Shown here: positions 12,001-23,975 of the stretch, in pieces
Numbering within the stretch: position 1 is the first letter of the stretch
Layout of the letters: each line of letters begins with the position of its first letter
Assembly: GCF_014839805.1 (NCBI RefSeq)
Contig: NC_051140.1
Location: 7,833,826-7,897,825 of the forward strand
From: Manduca sexta
Lineage: Eukaryota; Arthropoda; Insecta; Lepidoptera; Sphingidae
Length of the DNA: 64,000 bases
Direction of reading: 5' to 3'
Translations under genes and position numbers: made by a program
Notes under the pieces: model-generated
The model's database searches: none
Told to the model about the DNA's origin: nothing
The model's input: the letters and a program-made list of their open reading frames with translations, nothing else

Positions 12001-12979
12001 GTACACATATGAAGAACAAGACAAGCCCGCCATTTGATTGCACATAAGCAGTAAAAAAAAAAAAAAAAAAAATGTTTACTCGAATATAACTTGAAAATTG
12101 AATTTCATATGGTGAGCTATCTCAAGACCGCACAGCTTAAGAAAACGCTAGATCTTTTAACATGGACTAAACCGCTCCTAGTCTTGGTGGTAGAATGCGT
12201 AAGTAATGATACGTAGCTATGTACAATATACAGTGTAATATATCAAAAGGTGAGCGCGCTTCCCGCGTTGATCGGGTTACATAAGTTCCACACATTTAAA
12301 TTAGTTTCTCTAATTCCCTCGGGACAAACGAAGAGGATTTATCAACGACCCGAATTAATTGCAAACTATTCTTTTATTTAAATTGTTTCTAATCATCAAA
12401 CAAATGTGATTCGTGAAATAAATTGTAACCTTACTATATATAATATTAAGAAGATATTTATTTAACAATTTTATCGTTATAACTATCATGTTAATTTGTT
12501 CATGCTGTTTCTTGCAAACAAATTTGACCTGTATATACTTCTGCGACAGCGGATGCTTTGCAAATATTCGTGTCCTATTATTACCAAAACCTTCAGAAGT
12601 TCCGCACATATTAGTAGTATAGATAAATGAAAAGCAAACATTCCTCCCAAACTAAATGCTGTCTAATCACATTTGATTATGACTTAATTTCTATTTGTTG
12701 GAATTAGGTAAAGGTTAGTTAAAGGTAAAGATACGTAGACATTATTACAGCAATATTCAGGCCTCAGTAAATAAAAGCAACTCTTAATGTTTACATAGGA
12801 TCCGAATTAATTTCTTTATTTCAGAGCCAGAGCTCAGTAACTTTATTATCTGTTTATTTGTATAAGATTCAAGGATTCTCGATGAAGGAAAAACGTGACT
12901 GATAAGGAATGATGATTATGCCAAGAGGCAAGATGTGTTTGGTACTGGTAATGATTTTTTTGATATAGAATGTAGTATA
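9001..12979. other. About 4 kb with no gene or recognised repeat
   Basis: Highly AT-rich. It contains a 12-A run near 11177 and a 20-A run at 12053-12072, neither attached to a recognisable element. Open frames are at most 84 codons with no protein-like content. Confidence 0.55.
12053..12072. repeat. Poly(A) run, 20 nt
   Basis: Twenty consecutive A residues. It could be the tail of an unrecognised retroelement on the plus strand, but no family sequence is seen upstream. Confidence 0.85.
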
Positions 12980-13062
12980 GTAAGGTCTAATCCCTCCCAG
13001 TAGTAGAGGAGGTCCGTGCCTAGCAGTGGGACAGTATATAACACAGGGCTGATATTATTTTA
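12980..13062 (+). mobile_element. Metulj-like SINE 'A', copy 3, 3' fragment
   Basis: Matches only the last 80 bp of the family: TAAGGTCTAATCCCTCCCAG, TAGTAGAGGAGG, CAGTATATAACACAGGGCTG. Severe 5' truncation, as produced by incomplete reverse transcription. Confidence 0.85.
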
Positions 13063-15027
13063 TATAGTAATAATCTAAAGAATGTAAAATGCGACGATAA
13101 ATACGAAGTAAATATTTTATTTATATAATCATTAACCTAACGCATGTTGTGATTGTCAGTTAAATTGCAATTAGTCTAGTATAATTTTTATTGCTACGTA
13201 TTTGCATGTAATGTTGTTAATTTTGTTGGCAATTCTTTGTAAATAAAATCACTTGCTAAATTTCCACCGGTTTACAAAGTACATAGCAAAATTATTCGCT
13301 AATTTTGCTTGAATTTTAATTGAGAGATTGTTGCCAGAGTTTTTGGACCTTTTTCATATGTCTTTTCAATTGTACATGTATGTGACTTTTAGAAATTAGA
13401 AATTGCTGTAATGAAAAATATTGTTGTTTTTAAAAGACCTACTAGATATTTGTAAACTGATAAAACTTATTTCAGTAATAGCTCTAAAAGTAATGGCAAC
13501 AAATTTGAATTTCAAGTTTACCTAATATCATTACAAGTGCTTGGAACGGGCGGTAAATATATTTTATAGTCATTTATTTCAAATAAAAAACAGCATTACA
13601 CGGCAATAAAGATTTGTACAAGAAAACGTTTCATTTCACGCAATCGCCAGCGGCCGTGTCCCAATGTAGAGCAATGATGGAAGCAAAGAATATTAGTATG
13701 AATTTATATCCACCTTTGTTCCCTCGACCGCAGCGTGGAAAGGAATGCGCATTTTGTAAACGAGACACACGGCTCGCTGGAGCAGAAAATATAGCGCCCA
13801 ATTCATAATAGGAGAGCCAACAAAACGGAAAATGTTTGGGTTGTTTGTACGACTTCATTATTTTGGTTTTAAAAATATATATGTACAAATGATGTCGGAC
13901 TAGCAAAACTAAAATTTCTATTGTTAATTGAAACTATTGAAAACGAATGAGATAATTAATATATTGAAGTTATACATAATATTATATTAGTCCAAGTAGA
14001 ACATACTGCAAAAAGAGGTCACGTCCGTTTACAAGATTATCGTTTTACATTGCTTTGATTTTATCCTTCAAACTTAATTGAGCTTAACAAAGGTAGAAAA
14101 TCAGACAAGATTTGGATAGATCTCGAATACAAAGTAGTTTGCTGACTACACCTCATTTATTCAGACTCTAATTATACTATCAAATAACTTAATTCGTTTG
14201 CTTTTCAATTAAGAAGAAAATCAAACTTACTCAAGGCCTAAACATAATAGACTGATTATAGTCAGTCTAACAGAAACTCGGCAAATTAAATTTGCATAAC
14301 TATCGTTATTGTTAGGATATAATTATCAGAACCTTGAGTTCTATTCACATATAAATTGATATAGACGGTCGGCAAAATGAAATGACAATCTCTTGAAATA
14401 AATTACCACATTTATAAATAGAAGGAAAATAATCGCGAGTCGTAGGGTTACTTCATCTGTTTTAACAATGTTGAACGTGCGGAAAGCAATTCAGACATTT
14501 CAAATCGATTTTATATGGTGATCTATCGCATGCAAAGAAGTTCCCAAAGGTTAGTACGTATAAATAAATAAAAAGTATTGTATCCAACTAAATATTTTCG
14601 TTTAGCATGTCACAAACGCACGCTGAACTCCAAGACACTACGCCCCGCCATAATAATGGAACTCCGGCATAATAAATGGGGACACGTTTCTAAGGTAACA
14701 TCGCTCTTTCATTTTTCGCACGCTCGATTAATCTCCAGTACTTACGTATACGTTTTTGGGTATTCGAAGAGTATATCGACAAATGGGCCTAAGAATTTAT
14801 TGTTTTCTTCGAGAACAATAAGTTATTTGTATTGGGTGTGTTAACTTCGAGACACGATAGATAGGGGTGACTTAACGATAAATGTTGGAAAGCTATTTCG
14901 ATCCGCATTCTGAATTGTGATGTCGGTTGTTATTGCTTCTGTGAAGACGTGTTTAAACATTTTGCAGGTGCTAGGATAGATTTTATATCAGCCTGGACAG
15001 CGAACACCGTACACAAGATGTTAAAAC
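13063..15027. other. Non-coding stretch with a GC-richer patch near 13640-13800
   Basis: The patch at 13640-13800 is open in both directions (64 codons plus, 91 codons minus) and contains CGCCAGCGGCCGTGTCC and a GGCTCGCTGGAGC block. I cannot match it to a known family or splice pattern. The rest is AT-rich and unrecognised. Confidence 0.45.
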
Positions 15028-15222
15028 CGGCCCACGAAAGTGTGTCACATACTGGGATCAGCCTGTATATATACAATCCCAACAGGCCGGCATATTTGTT
15101 TCAACTGTAGAAGGGTAATCATCTCTCGTCAGTCGACATTCTATTGGACTCCACTCCACTTACCATCAGGTGTAGTTGGGTCGGTTGTAATTTGCCGTGC
15201 CCTGCAGCTACTAAAGCTGTAT
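15028..15222 (+). mobile_element. LINE 3' end family 'C', copy 1
   Basis: Shares GGGATCAGCCTGTATATATA, CAACAGGCCGGCATA, CGTCAGTCGACATTCTATTG and ACTCCACTTACCATCAGGTG with the copies at 15583-15790 (inverted) and 54283-54362. The 3' end is TTTGCCGTGCCC. It is a short interspersed unit, probably a 5'-truncated LINE or a SINE; the clade is not determined. Confidence 0.65.
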
Positions 15223-15582
15223 TGCAGTAAGTACTTGACTTAGCAGAAAATGCTAAGAATAAGCGTGTACATATTAAACTAAAATGAGCATTGTTATGCC
15301 GCTGTAATGTTAAGCCATAAACCTCAAAAAACTAATGACGCTGAGTGTATGTTTAATGTACGTTACATACTCGTATATATTCCTAATGCGTAGCTAACGA
15401 CCACTCGGAGACGCCGTGTGTCACAAAACAAAGCGAACCTAACGTGTCTGCACTATCACAATATTCCATACAGTTATTTTCAAACACCTTTATTTTAATA
15501 ATAGATACATTTAGGTATTTAATTTATTACAAAAATAATAATTATAATCGTTAGTGCCGAGCGAACTTCTTTAGATCTTGTT

Positions 15583-15790
15583 TCTTCTTTTTTTACATAT
15601 GGGCACAGCAAAATACGGCTGCACCTGATTGGTAAGTGGAGTGGAGTGCAACAAAATGTCCTATATTGCCCCTTGACAGTCGACATAATTATGCCGGCCT
15701 GATGGAACCGGATATATACAAGCCGATCCTGGAACGCGACACACTTACGTGGGCCACTATGGCGACTACGATTTAACCTGCATCAAAGTC
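15583..15790 (-). mobile_element. LINE 3' end family 'C', copy 2, tail to tail with copy 1
   Basis: Reverse complement of copy 1: TTTTTTTACATATGGGCACA is the A-tail and 3' end, followed by ACCTGATTGGTAAGTGGAGT, CGACATAATTATGCCGGCCT and CACTTACGTGGGCC. The two 3' ends face each other across about 360 bp, giving an imperfect inverted repeat. Confidence 0.65.
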
Positions 15791-15977
15791 TTTGTATGTA
15801 ATAAAAGTAGCCTGATGATAATACAGGATAGACCAATGTTTACCGTGGGTCAGAGATCACGAAGTCCCTTAAATTTAAACGCATAAACATTCCCTTATAA
15901 TAAACATCCGAACGTCTTAAAATTTTTACATTTATGATATGAGACACACGTCACCCTTTATCTTGACTTTATCGTCG

Positions 15978-16155
15978 AAGGAGTATCAGAGGTGCAACCA
16001 AATCACTTCTCTTTTCGCCTGTATACTCAGTCCCATCATATGATAGCGGCAAGCCTATCGCTATGTCGAGCACAACTTCCAAACTTCAGATTAATAATGA
16101 GTAATAATATCTAACATCATTTTGCCCGACCCTGTAGTGAACCCTGGAATCAGAC
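15978..16155 (-). mobile_element. tRNA-related SINE 'J', copy 1
   Basis: Matches 34505-34692 and 49975-50172: CCCATCATATGATAGCGG, GCCTATCGCTATGTCGAGCA, ATTCCAAACTTCAG-type block, then TTTGCCCGACCC and a damaged antisense B box. Head (tRNA-like part) to the right, so the element is on the minus strand; the A-box end is missing. Confidence 0.6.
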
Positions 16156-16659
16156 CAACAAGAGAAGCATTTAGTATTACACGTAAAGTTGCCATTTGCA
16201 TCTGCGAGCTAATTAAGAGTTGCGCCGATTGATTTCCTACTACCTTGTTTAACAATCGAAAACGGGATGCGAAATTCGAAATGATACGCAAATTACACAC
16301 GAATAACAGTATTTTAGGCAGAGCCTTTTACACTGCTATGTATTAAGCCATGAAGAGAAATTTATCCAGTAGAGTATACATTGAAAACGGATAAATACGA
16401 GGATGTGCAATGTGTACCAAATATTTCTTCGATGGATTTCGTTAATAGTAGTTAGTTGGTATATCCGTACCATTAATTACAATGTAGTATAGAAATATTT
16501 ATAAAGGAGTCGAGGGTAGTGCGCCTGATCTCGATCTACCATCCTAATAAAAATCAGTCTCGTTTCATGTGAATTTCATTTCGTTTCGTCCTATGACATA
16601 TCTTGTGAAGATATTTATATATACACTAATAAATATCTATGATTGGTTTTATTAAACAA

Positions 16660-16955
16660 GTGTGGCTCCCGTGTTTACCTGTGTGAAAGCTTCTCCCGCT
16701 ACAGATGCACTTAAACACAGTTCATAGCGTCATTTGGACATCAACAGCGCCATCTATTTAAGTAACGATTAAAATTTCCATTATTTCCCAAGGTAACAAA
16801 TTATCGCGGCAAATGTAGACGTCTGTTAATCCCGGATAATATGGTCTACCGGTATGCCAGTTTTTATCCAAAGCCGTTCAGCTGTTTATACTTACTTCTA
16901 ACAAATACTCAAACATTTTCACAAACTTTTGCATTTATACTAATAATAGTATAAG
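16660..16955 (-). mobile_element. Helitron-like (Lep1-type) element
   Basis: Read on the minus strand from 16955: TCTTATACTATTATTAGTAT, AAATGCAAAAGTTTGTGAAA, TGTTTGAGTATTTGTTAG, GCTGAACGGCTTTGG. It begins with the TC expected of a Helitron 5' end. The 3' side has GCGGGAGAAGCTTTCACACA but no clean hairpin plus CTAG, so that limit is uncertain. Confidence 0.6.
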
Positions 16956-17788
16956 ATCAAGGTAAAAAAGATAAAATTGCGGATAGTTAAACGTTTCTCA
17001 AGAAGCTACTTATTAAGGACGTTGAAAACGCTAGGGAGTTTACTAAGATGTAAAGGACAATGCCCAAAACCAGGCTATCTTTGCGTCAGTCATGCGTCTT
17101 AACCAAATATCCACGAAAAATCATCATTTTAATTATTACTTCATTTGTATTTATTTCAGTCATAAGCGAATGGGGGTTTAAAAGATATGAAAAATAAAGT
17201 TGTTTAATTATTGCATATGAAACACCGGATAATGTACTGCCAATATGGCAAATTAATACCAATTCATAACAAATTCCCTTTTTAAATGGAATAAAAAAGT
17301 AATTATTATGTACAATAAATGTGCCCGTACTTGAAACTATAATATATGTATTAAATATATTATTCATCTCAAACATAGTTTTTATAAAATAATATATTTT
17401 ACTTAATAATTATGACCAAACTCCAAATAGCTGGTAAAAAAAGAGAAAATATTAATTGTTCCAAAAATAAACAAATAGCGACTTGTACTACTTTTATTGT
17501 CAGAAATACAAATAGTCTGCTAAAACATGTCTGGACTTTATTTTTAATTAATCAATATATGGGTACAGATTTTTATTACACTGGCAACTGAAATTAATGA
17601 CATTTTGACACTTCAGATTTGTTTGAATGTTAAATCATTAAAATATTATTTTATCTTACTCAAGATCGGAGTGTTTTCTTATGTATTTTAATGTTGAGTC
17701 GAAAAATCCTCTGTTAAAAACAACTTGTTAGTGTGCGTTTCGAACTTTGAGACGGAAGGCTTTTAGTAAGCAACACAATGTCGTCTAG

Positions 17789-17900
17789 GACCTAGACCCA
17801 GGACAGTTAATCGAGATGGCATATCCCGGCGGTGTGTTGACTGCACCTTTGCGGCGCCACAGCAACGACAAGTATATTCCTTGGACGAGCTGTCCAGTTT
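17789..17900 (+). CDS. Candidate internal exon of an unidentified gene (weak)
   Basis: This GC-richer 112-bp block ends at an exact GTAAGT donor (17901) and is preceded by a possible acceptor TCGTCTAG (AG at 17787-17788), whose pyrimidine tract is poor. Two frames are open across it. One gives RRCVDCTFAAPQQRQVYSL and joins in phase to the frame in 18026-18104; the other gives PGQLIEMAYPGGVLTAPLRR and joins to a second short open frame there. The 125-bp gap to the next candidate exon would be a normal short insect intron. I recognise neither protein. A GTAAGT six-mer occurs by chance every few kilobases, so this may be spurious. Confidence 0.25.
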
Positions 17901-18025
17901 GTAAGTTATGTAGATTATTATTAACATACCCACAATGTGGGAAACATTTTGCCAAAGTTAAAGAAAACAGTTTAACAATAATAATAATCTGAACATGTTT
18001 ATTCAACTTCTACATTATATTTTAG

Positions 18026-18104
18026 GTTTCAAGGCTGGAATGAGTTTATGCTGCCTGTTGGAGATCAGCTAATAGAGAGGTTCACAGACAACAACATGAC
18101 ATGA
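18026..18104 (+). CDS. Candidate terminal exon paired with 17789-17900 (weak)
   Basis: It follows a good T-rich acceptor (TACATTATATTTTAG, AG at 18024-18025). Entered with two carried bases, the frame reads FQGWNEFMLPVGDQLIERFT and stops at TGA 18102-18104. That reading is protein-like, with balanced acidic, aromatic and hydrophobic residues. With one carried base the alternative frame stops at TAA near 18070 after a cysteine-rich stretch. No AATAAA signal is obvious in the next 100 bp; an ATTAAA lies near 18219. If real, this is the 3' end of a small plus-strand gene or a retained fragment of an unrecognised transposon protein. Confidence 0.28.
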
Positions 18105-18296
18105 CGCGACCAGCGCTGCAAGAAGTCATTCACTCACTTCAGGAGTATATATAAACGTGCTGCAGCTACATCAAATTCTTGTTTTTATTTTGGGATGCCA
18201 AGAATATATACCTCTATTAAAAATATACATCTATATAAAAATATGCATCGGATTTCGTATTTCTGGTTTTATTTTTTTTTCCCTATGATAATTAAC

Positions 18297-18535
18297 TATT
18301 AGGCTAATAAGGCTGTGAAGTGGGTTCCTGGGTTCGATTTCCAGGCCAAGCAACATTTTATTTCGGTATTTTTAACATGAGTTGCCTGGGATCGGAATCC
18401 TCCAAATAGGGTTGGCGTCAGGCATACGGTCGGTCATAAAAACTAAGCTGAATCTATTCTACAATAAGTATGTGTTGACGCCATAATGAAGTGAGATAAT
18501 GGTAGGTGGAAATAAAGATTAGGTAGGTAATCCAT
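18297..18535 (+). mobile_element. tRNA-headed SINE 'H', copy 1
   Basis: A B-box-like GGTTCGATTTCC at 18331-18342 sits in a tRNA-like stem (TCCTGGGTTCGATTTCCAGG) followed by GCCAAGCAACATTTTATTTC, and then a long A/T-rich body ending near TAGGTGGAAATAAAG. It belongs with 24965-25210 by design, though sequence identity is low. It is not a functional tRNA because no acceptor or anticodon arms pair. Confidence 0.55.
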
Positions 18536-20295
18536 GTAATAGAATAAGTCGTAAGTCAGAAAAACATATACACAAAAGGTCAGGTAACATATGTATGCTC
18601 CGTGAAAAAACTAATATTCCGCCATACTATGTTAGAAGTTTTATTGGAATTTCGTCTTATCAGATATATTAGTACCTATCAGTTCCTTATGAGGGCAATT
18701 GAAGCTAGGTGAAAAGACCGTCCACTAATCGCTTATAGCAATAACAAGTAGGTACTGCAATATTGAACTTAATCAGGGGCATGATTCTCTACGACAATGT
18801 CGAACTTGTAACACGGCGTGTTTCGTTAACTTCGTGTTATGACCGTGTAAAAGTATTCTGGATGCTAATTTGACATTTCATGAACACGATGAGGTGTGAC
18901 ACATCCGCCTTACGGGCATGTTACGAATTGTCAAAATAACGTGCGGCAATCCAGCGCGTCTATGCGCGTTTAGACAAATTAATTATTTAGATACAACGAC
19001 TGTATAATTTCTATTGACGATAGTATCCTCTTTACATCGTGAAAACTCAAATATAATATTCTACCTTATCAGAAACAAAAACAAACATAAATCCTAAATG
19101 ATCGAATTAATATTCAAACCTATGTTTTTGTATCTTGATAGTCAAATTTGTGTTATGGGCTCAGCGGTGAAAAATAAGCTACTTTACTACTGGCAACCCG
19201 ACTTTTGACAACAATTGAGTTCAATCAAGTTTATTTTTATTACTTCGATGTAATATTTCTATTAGTAAATAGATAGGCAAACAAATATAAAACACTAATG
19301 AAGGTATCTTTTAAACAACATGTTTTCTTAATTATGTACATTACAATTAATACTATGTAGTTTCTTTGTGGTGAAAGTTTTGTACCTATAAAGTTTGATA
19401 ACAATAAAGATTATTGAAGAAATTTTTACTAATTATACATTATTGTTGTTATAAGTAATTGGTAGAGGTCTTAATCAAGGGCTTAGCCAGCTTTAAATTA
19501 AATATCAAAATCTTCAAAATGTGAATATCGATCCAGGGAAACAAAGCAAAAATTTCATGTAGGTAATCCCAATCATTTTAAACAATTACATACAAAAGTA
19601 TGTACTTGATCATGTTGAATCTAAAATTGTTTGTACAAACACTTCCTTTTTTATTTTAGGAGACCAAAGGCATCTTACATTGAATACTAATGTTAACAAA
19701 ACTGATAATATCAAATGTAATAATAAAATTATTTAATTTTACAGGATAGTGAATGTAATGCAAGATATTCCAAATAAATAATAGTAAAATATACTCAGTT
19801 TTAACAACACATTATCTTTGTTTTATTTTTTATTTGTTGTTCAGTCTTAGATAACATAATATAAGTAAAATTTCTATACATGAGTGAATGTTTGTTAATT
19901 AATCAGTTTCACCTTAATAACTAAATGAATGTGTATGAAATATAGTACTCAGACAGTGAGCTTTGGATTGAATAGAGTACTTTTTGTTCCAAAAAGATTA
20001 ATGCCGGTTGAGCGGCTAATAGAAGTTACTAGGTAATAGAGCTATAAATTTTTAAAAATTACGTTTAATAGGCAATATACACTTATTTTAATCATTGGTG
20101 GTAAGTCTGTTATATGTGAATGTCTGTCTTGATAGTTATAAGGTGTCTACGGCAATGTCTGTTTCTATAGCCAAGTTAAACTGTGTCCATGCACTGATAT
20201 GTACCAGTTTAGAGGAAATTGTAACTAGCGTAATTACTTTATAAGACCTAAAATCTTTGTCTCATTCTGAAAACCTTCTGTGGAACGTCACATAG
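18536..20295. other. AT-rich stretch, nothing recognised
   Basis: No shared repeat, protein-like frame or splice pattern found across about 1.8 kb. Confidence 0.55.
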
Positions 20296-20407
20296 TGCTT
20301 TGCAATTCAAAATTCCGGATTGCATTGTAACTGTTTATGGGCGGTCGTATCGCTTATCATCAGATAAACGGCATCCTCGTCACATTATTTAACTAAATAA
20401 AAAAAAA
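20296..20407 (+). mobile_element. 300-bp repeat 'B', copy 2, 3' fragment
   Basis: Contains only the last third of the unit: CTTTGCAATTCAA, CTGTTTATGGGCGGTCGTAT, CGCTTATCATCAG and an A-rich tail (AATAAAAAAAAA). 5'-truncated. Confidence 0.8.
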
Positions 20408-21790
20408 TTGAGTTAATGCCTTAACGATTTTGCAACAAATTTTATGATGGAAGGTCCGTAGAATTCCTCTTAATATACGTTGTTAGCGCCAATTTAGCAC
20501 AAACTGCATTAGCACAACAGCATTTACTATTACTCATATAACAGCATTCGTGTAAAATCTTCAGTAGCATTAAATATATCAATTCAATTCAATTTTTAAA
20601 ATGTGGCTTTAGTAAACAAATCAAGTAAATAAGTCTATGACATTGACATTTGACAATCATTTTGAAGTTATATTTTTCGTTTGAAAACAATCACAGTCTA
20701 CAGAAATTTCTTTAAATTATTTTTATATTCCTTTCATGTTTCTTACATTTAAGTATATACAAAAATGGGATTAAATAAAGTTTGGCAGTGATTTATTCGA
20801 GTTACATCATTTAATATCACGAATACAACAAAAAAAAGCCTTTACAAAAAAACCGATACTTCCCGATTCGAGGGGATATAAGATTTCTGAACGCATTAAC
20901 ACATCGTAATATAAAAAATATTAAGCATAGACAACCTATCGTATAGCATACACAATACCTATTTTTCAATTACACATCGTGGCGCGTGTATGAAACGCGT
21001 TTGTGTTTAGAGCTTGTTTTGACAACACGCGTTTACGGTGTGTTATCGCGAGTAGCATAGGGAATCAACCTACAGGCACGTAGGTACTTTCTACCTTACA
21101 TTATTGCAGTCCATACTTAACCTCAAAATAAACGCGCTATGAGAATTCTGATTACTCCGAACTCCCATCGAATATCTAATTGTTTTTAATTTGTATAAAA
21201 ATTATAATATATTCCCTATAGTTTTGTGAAGGTTTTGTACAGACGCAAGCGTAGCCCAACTCTCATACAAAAATGGGCATTCTCCTTTACTTAACATAAA
21301 GTTAATTCCTAAGTAACTATTAGACACATTGTAAATGACACTTGAAATATAAATAAAGCAATAAGTGAACAGAGAAAGAACTAAAACCTCGAATGAAATA
21401 AAAACTCGCCCAAAAGCGCTCTCAGACTCGCGTAAATATCATTAAATTTATCTGACTCCAGAGTACAATTACCTATGTAAGCGATAAAAGAACAACTCGC
21501 AAAGAATATATAAAAAGTACACAGTCTCCCTCAAATCGAGTTAGTTGTCAATACGAAAGCAGTTACAAGTTGAAGTGCTAAGTTCTCGTACATTTGCAAT
21601 TTACTGTAACCACTCCTCTATTCGCTGTCAATGGACGACAATAATTTGATTTGTGGGCTATTGTGGAGTTTATCTCGTGTTTTTGAACTACTTTTATCAG
21701 ATTGGATTGCATTCATTTATAGATCCATCGCAAGATGTTTATATTCTTAACATTAGTGAGAGGGTGTATTTCTTTTTTACCGGTGGGGTT
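20408..21790. other. AT-rich stretch, nothing recognised
   Basis: A CpG-containing patch at about 20980-21060 (GTGGCGCGTGTATGAAACGC) is the only compositional feature. No gene is supported. Confidence 0.5.
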
Positions 21791-22100
21791 TTACTGGTGG
21801 TAGGTCTTTCAAATGTGAGAGTCCGCCTGGGTAGGTACCACCGCAATGTCTATTTCTGTCGCCAAGCAGCAGTGTGTAGTTACCGTTGTGTTCCGGTATG
21901 ATCGGGCATTGTGTTCAGTGTAACTACTGAGCATAACACTTACCATCTCATGTCTCAGGATGGCAAGCGCAGTGGAATACTAAACAATACTTTGTAATTC
22001 AAGGTGTTGATGTGTCTTCTGTTTATGGGCGGTCGTATCGCTTACCATCTGGCAAACAGCAAGTTACCCAAGCGGACTCTCACATTTGAGACACCCACTA
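21791..22100 (+). mobile_element. 300-bp repeat 'B', copy 3, with an inverted copy of its own 5' end
   Basis: The unit runs in full from TTACTGGTGGTAGG to CTTACCATCTGGCAAACAGC. At 22064 the usual 3' tail is replaced by about 37 bp that are the reverse complement of the unit's own start: TTACCCAAGCGGACTCTCAC then ATTTGAGACACCCACTA. The copy is therefore bracketed by inverted repeats (21793-21832 and 22064-22100). Confidence 0.85.
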
Positions 22101-23827
22101 ATAAATTTATAAAATTCTTCAAATTAGTACACAAGTCTGTTAATATGTATTATGTAGTCGTATTTATCGTAATTATCGTTGCGAAAAAAAATAGGAAACT
22201 AATATGAACTAAAAAAAGAAAAATGTTCCGTTTTAACACATTTAATATAAGATGGCGGTAACATCTAGGGCGATAGATTGTTCCTTAAATTAATGGTGCC
22301 GCAGTGGTACAAGTTGTAAACTTTTTTACTTCGCGTCAGCGTGGAAGTTATCGTGAAACAATGGCGCTGCGGACCACGCCACGTGTTTTTTGTGGAAAAT
22401 AGATCGCATGAGATTGAACAACTTTTGTGATTTTTTTTTACAAATAGAAAGTAATAACTAATCTAATGGCGTTTATTATTAAATATCATAAATTTTTGTT
22501 TGGTGACATTTTGATTTTCAAAGTGCAACATGCGATGATTTAGCAGCAAATGTTTAATGTTTCTCGCTTACTGTCATCAACCCTATTATGGGTTCGACAA
22601 AAACATCCAATAATGAAATTAAAAACTACTCTGACTGTAAAATTAACACCAAAAACATTTTCAATCTTTAATTCCATTATCTAAAACAAATTAATTTATA
22701 ACCTTCAATACCTCTTAATACAACACAGGTAAACATCTAATCTAACCCTCTTCTGCATTCACCTCGAAAGGTCATTTATACCCTCAAACGTATTTTGAAC
22801 ACCCGAGACGGCTCCAAAGGGTCAAGCCGCTCGACCTTATCTCTACGTGGTCTTGTGACATTAAGGGACACACGCAATTCACTAATTAAATAAACGATTC
22901 AGTTTAACTAGTTTGTTTCGGATGATAAGTGGATGGGTCTGAATGACCAGGCCCTGTAATAGTCCAGTGTTTCGAACAATTAAGGGTTAATTAAGACGTT
23001 AAATGCTACAAATTGTGTTGTTTTAGGATAATTTCTAATGTCCCATTTTAACTTTAATAATGTCATATTAATTTGGATTAATGTTTGAGTGCGCAGATGC
23101 CACTTCTAAAAGTCACAAGTACGTGTAATTTGCAATGATTTTTTTTCAAATAAAACAAACGTAATTTTTTTTCTATCTAAGTAGATATCTTTAGTGATAC
23201 ATTCTTAACGAAGTGGTCGTAGTTTATGGCGAAGATAATATGGGAGCCTCTGTGTCTTCTAATAAATACATGCGCTCTGCTAATAAGTTCTTGTATTTTT
23301 TTAATCAAATTTACTAATTTTATGGCTCATAAGGTATTCATTAATTTAATCCGATACATTGAATCAGATACATTTACTGTATTTAATCTTCGTCTCGAAA
23401 ATTTAAAACTAAATAAAAAATTATCCAAATTGACGCATAAATTAGAAAACTTTACTTTCATTACCGGCAAATACTTAAAACAGGCCGCAACTAGTAATTT
23501 ATTACTACCGCCATTTTTATTCATCACAAAAGATGTATTTTTTAATTTTTACACTCCATCTTGTCGAAAACCTTGCAGCGCTCACGTCTGCTCCATATTT
23601 TCTTTTCTCTCACCGCGTATTCCCGAATGAATGATTGAACGATGAATCGTTGATGGTATTTTTTTCTAGTATATTAAATAAAATTGAAACTAGCATTATG
23701 ACTAATGTTGGGAATCTTGTTTCTATCTTGTTGCCACCATTAATTGCTTTATATTTGTAAGTATGTCATTTTCACTTTAATTCATGTTAGCTCATATTTA
23801 TATATTGTTAAAAATATAATAATCATT
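22101..23827. other. Non-coding stretch with one long unsupported open frame
   Basis: An open frame of 134 codons at 23226-23630 (+) starts MAKIIWEPLCLLINTC. It is rich in Leu, Phe, Asn and Lys as expected of AT-rich DNA, shows no domain, and has no promoter or splice support. No repeat recognised. Confidence 0.5.
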
Positions 23828-23975
23828 ATACCAGCTCTATATTATATATTATTCCACGGTTGAGCACGGGCCTCCGCTACTACTGAGAGGGATTAGGCGT
23901 TAGTCCACTACGCTGGCCTAGTACTCACCCATTATGCACGGTTAAAGCAAACGATAATTCACAAAGAATTTGTTA
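23828..23975 (-). mobile_element. Metulj-like SINE 'A', copy 4, internally deleted
   Basis: Antisense 3' part (GAGCACGGGCCTCCGCTACT, ACTGAGAGGGATTAGG, CCACTACGCTGGCCTAGTAC) is joined to a middle segment (CACGGTTAAAGCAAACGATA, ATTCACAAAGAATTTG). The segment carrying the family's AGTTCTC..CATCGTGAGG block is gone and the tRNA head is absent. Confidence 0.8.

Noticed and set aside
23226..23630. 134-codon open frame (+)
   Set aside because: Composition (Leu, Phe, Asn, Lys, Ile) is what AT-rich DNA gives by chance; nothing recognisable.
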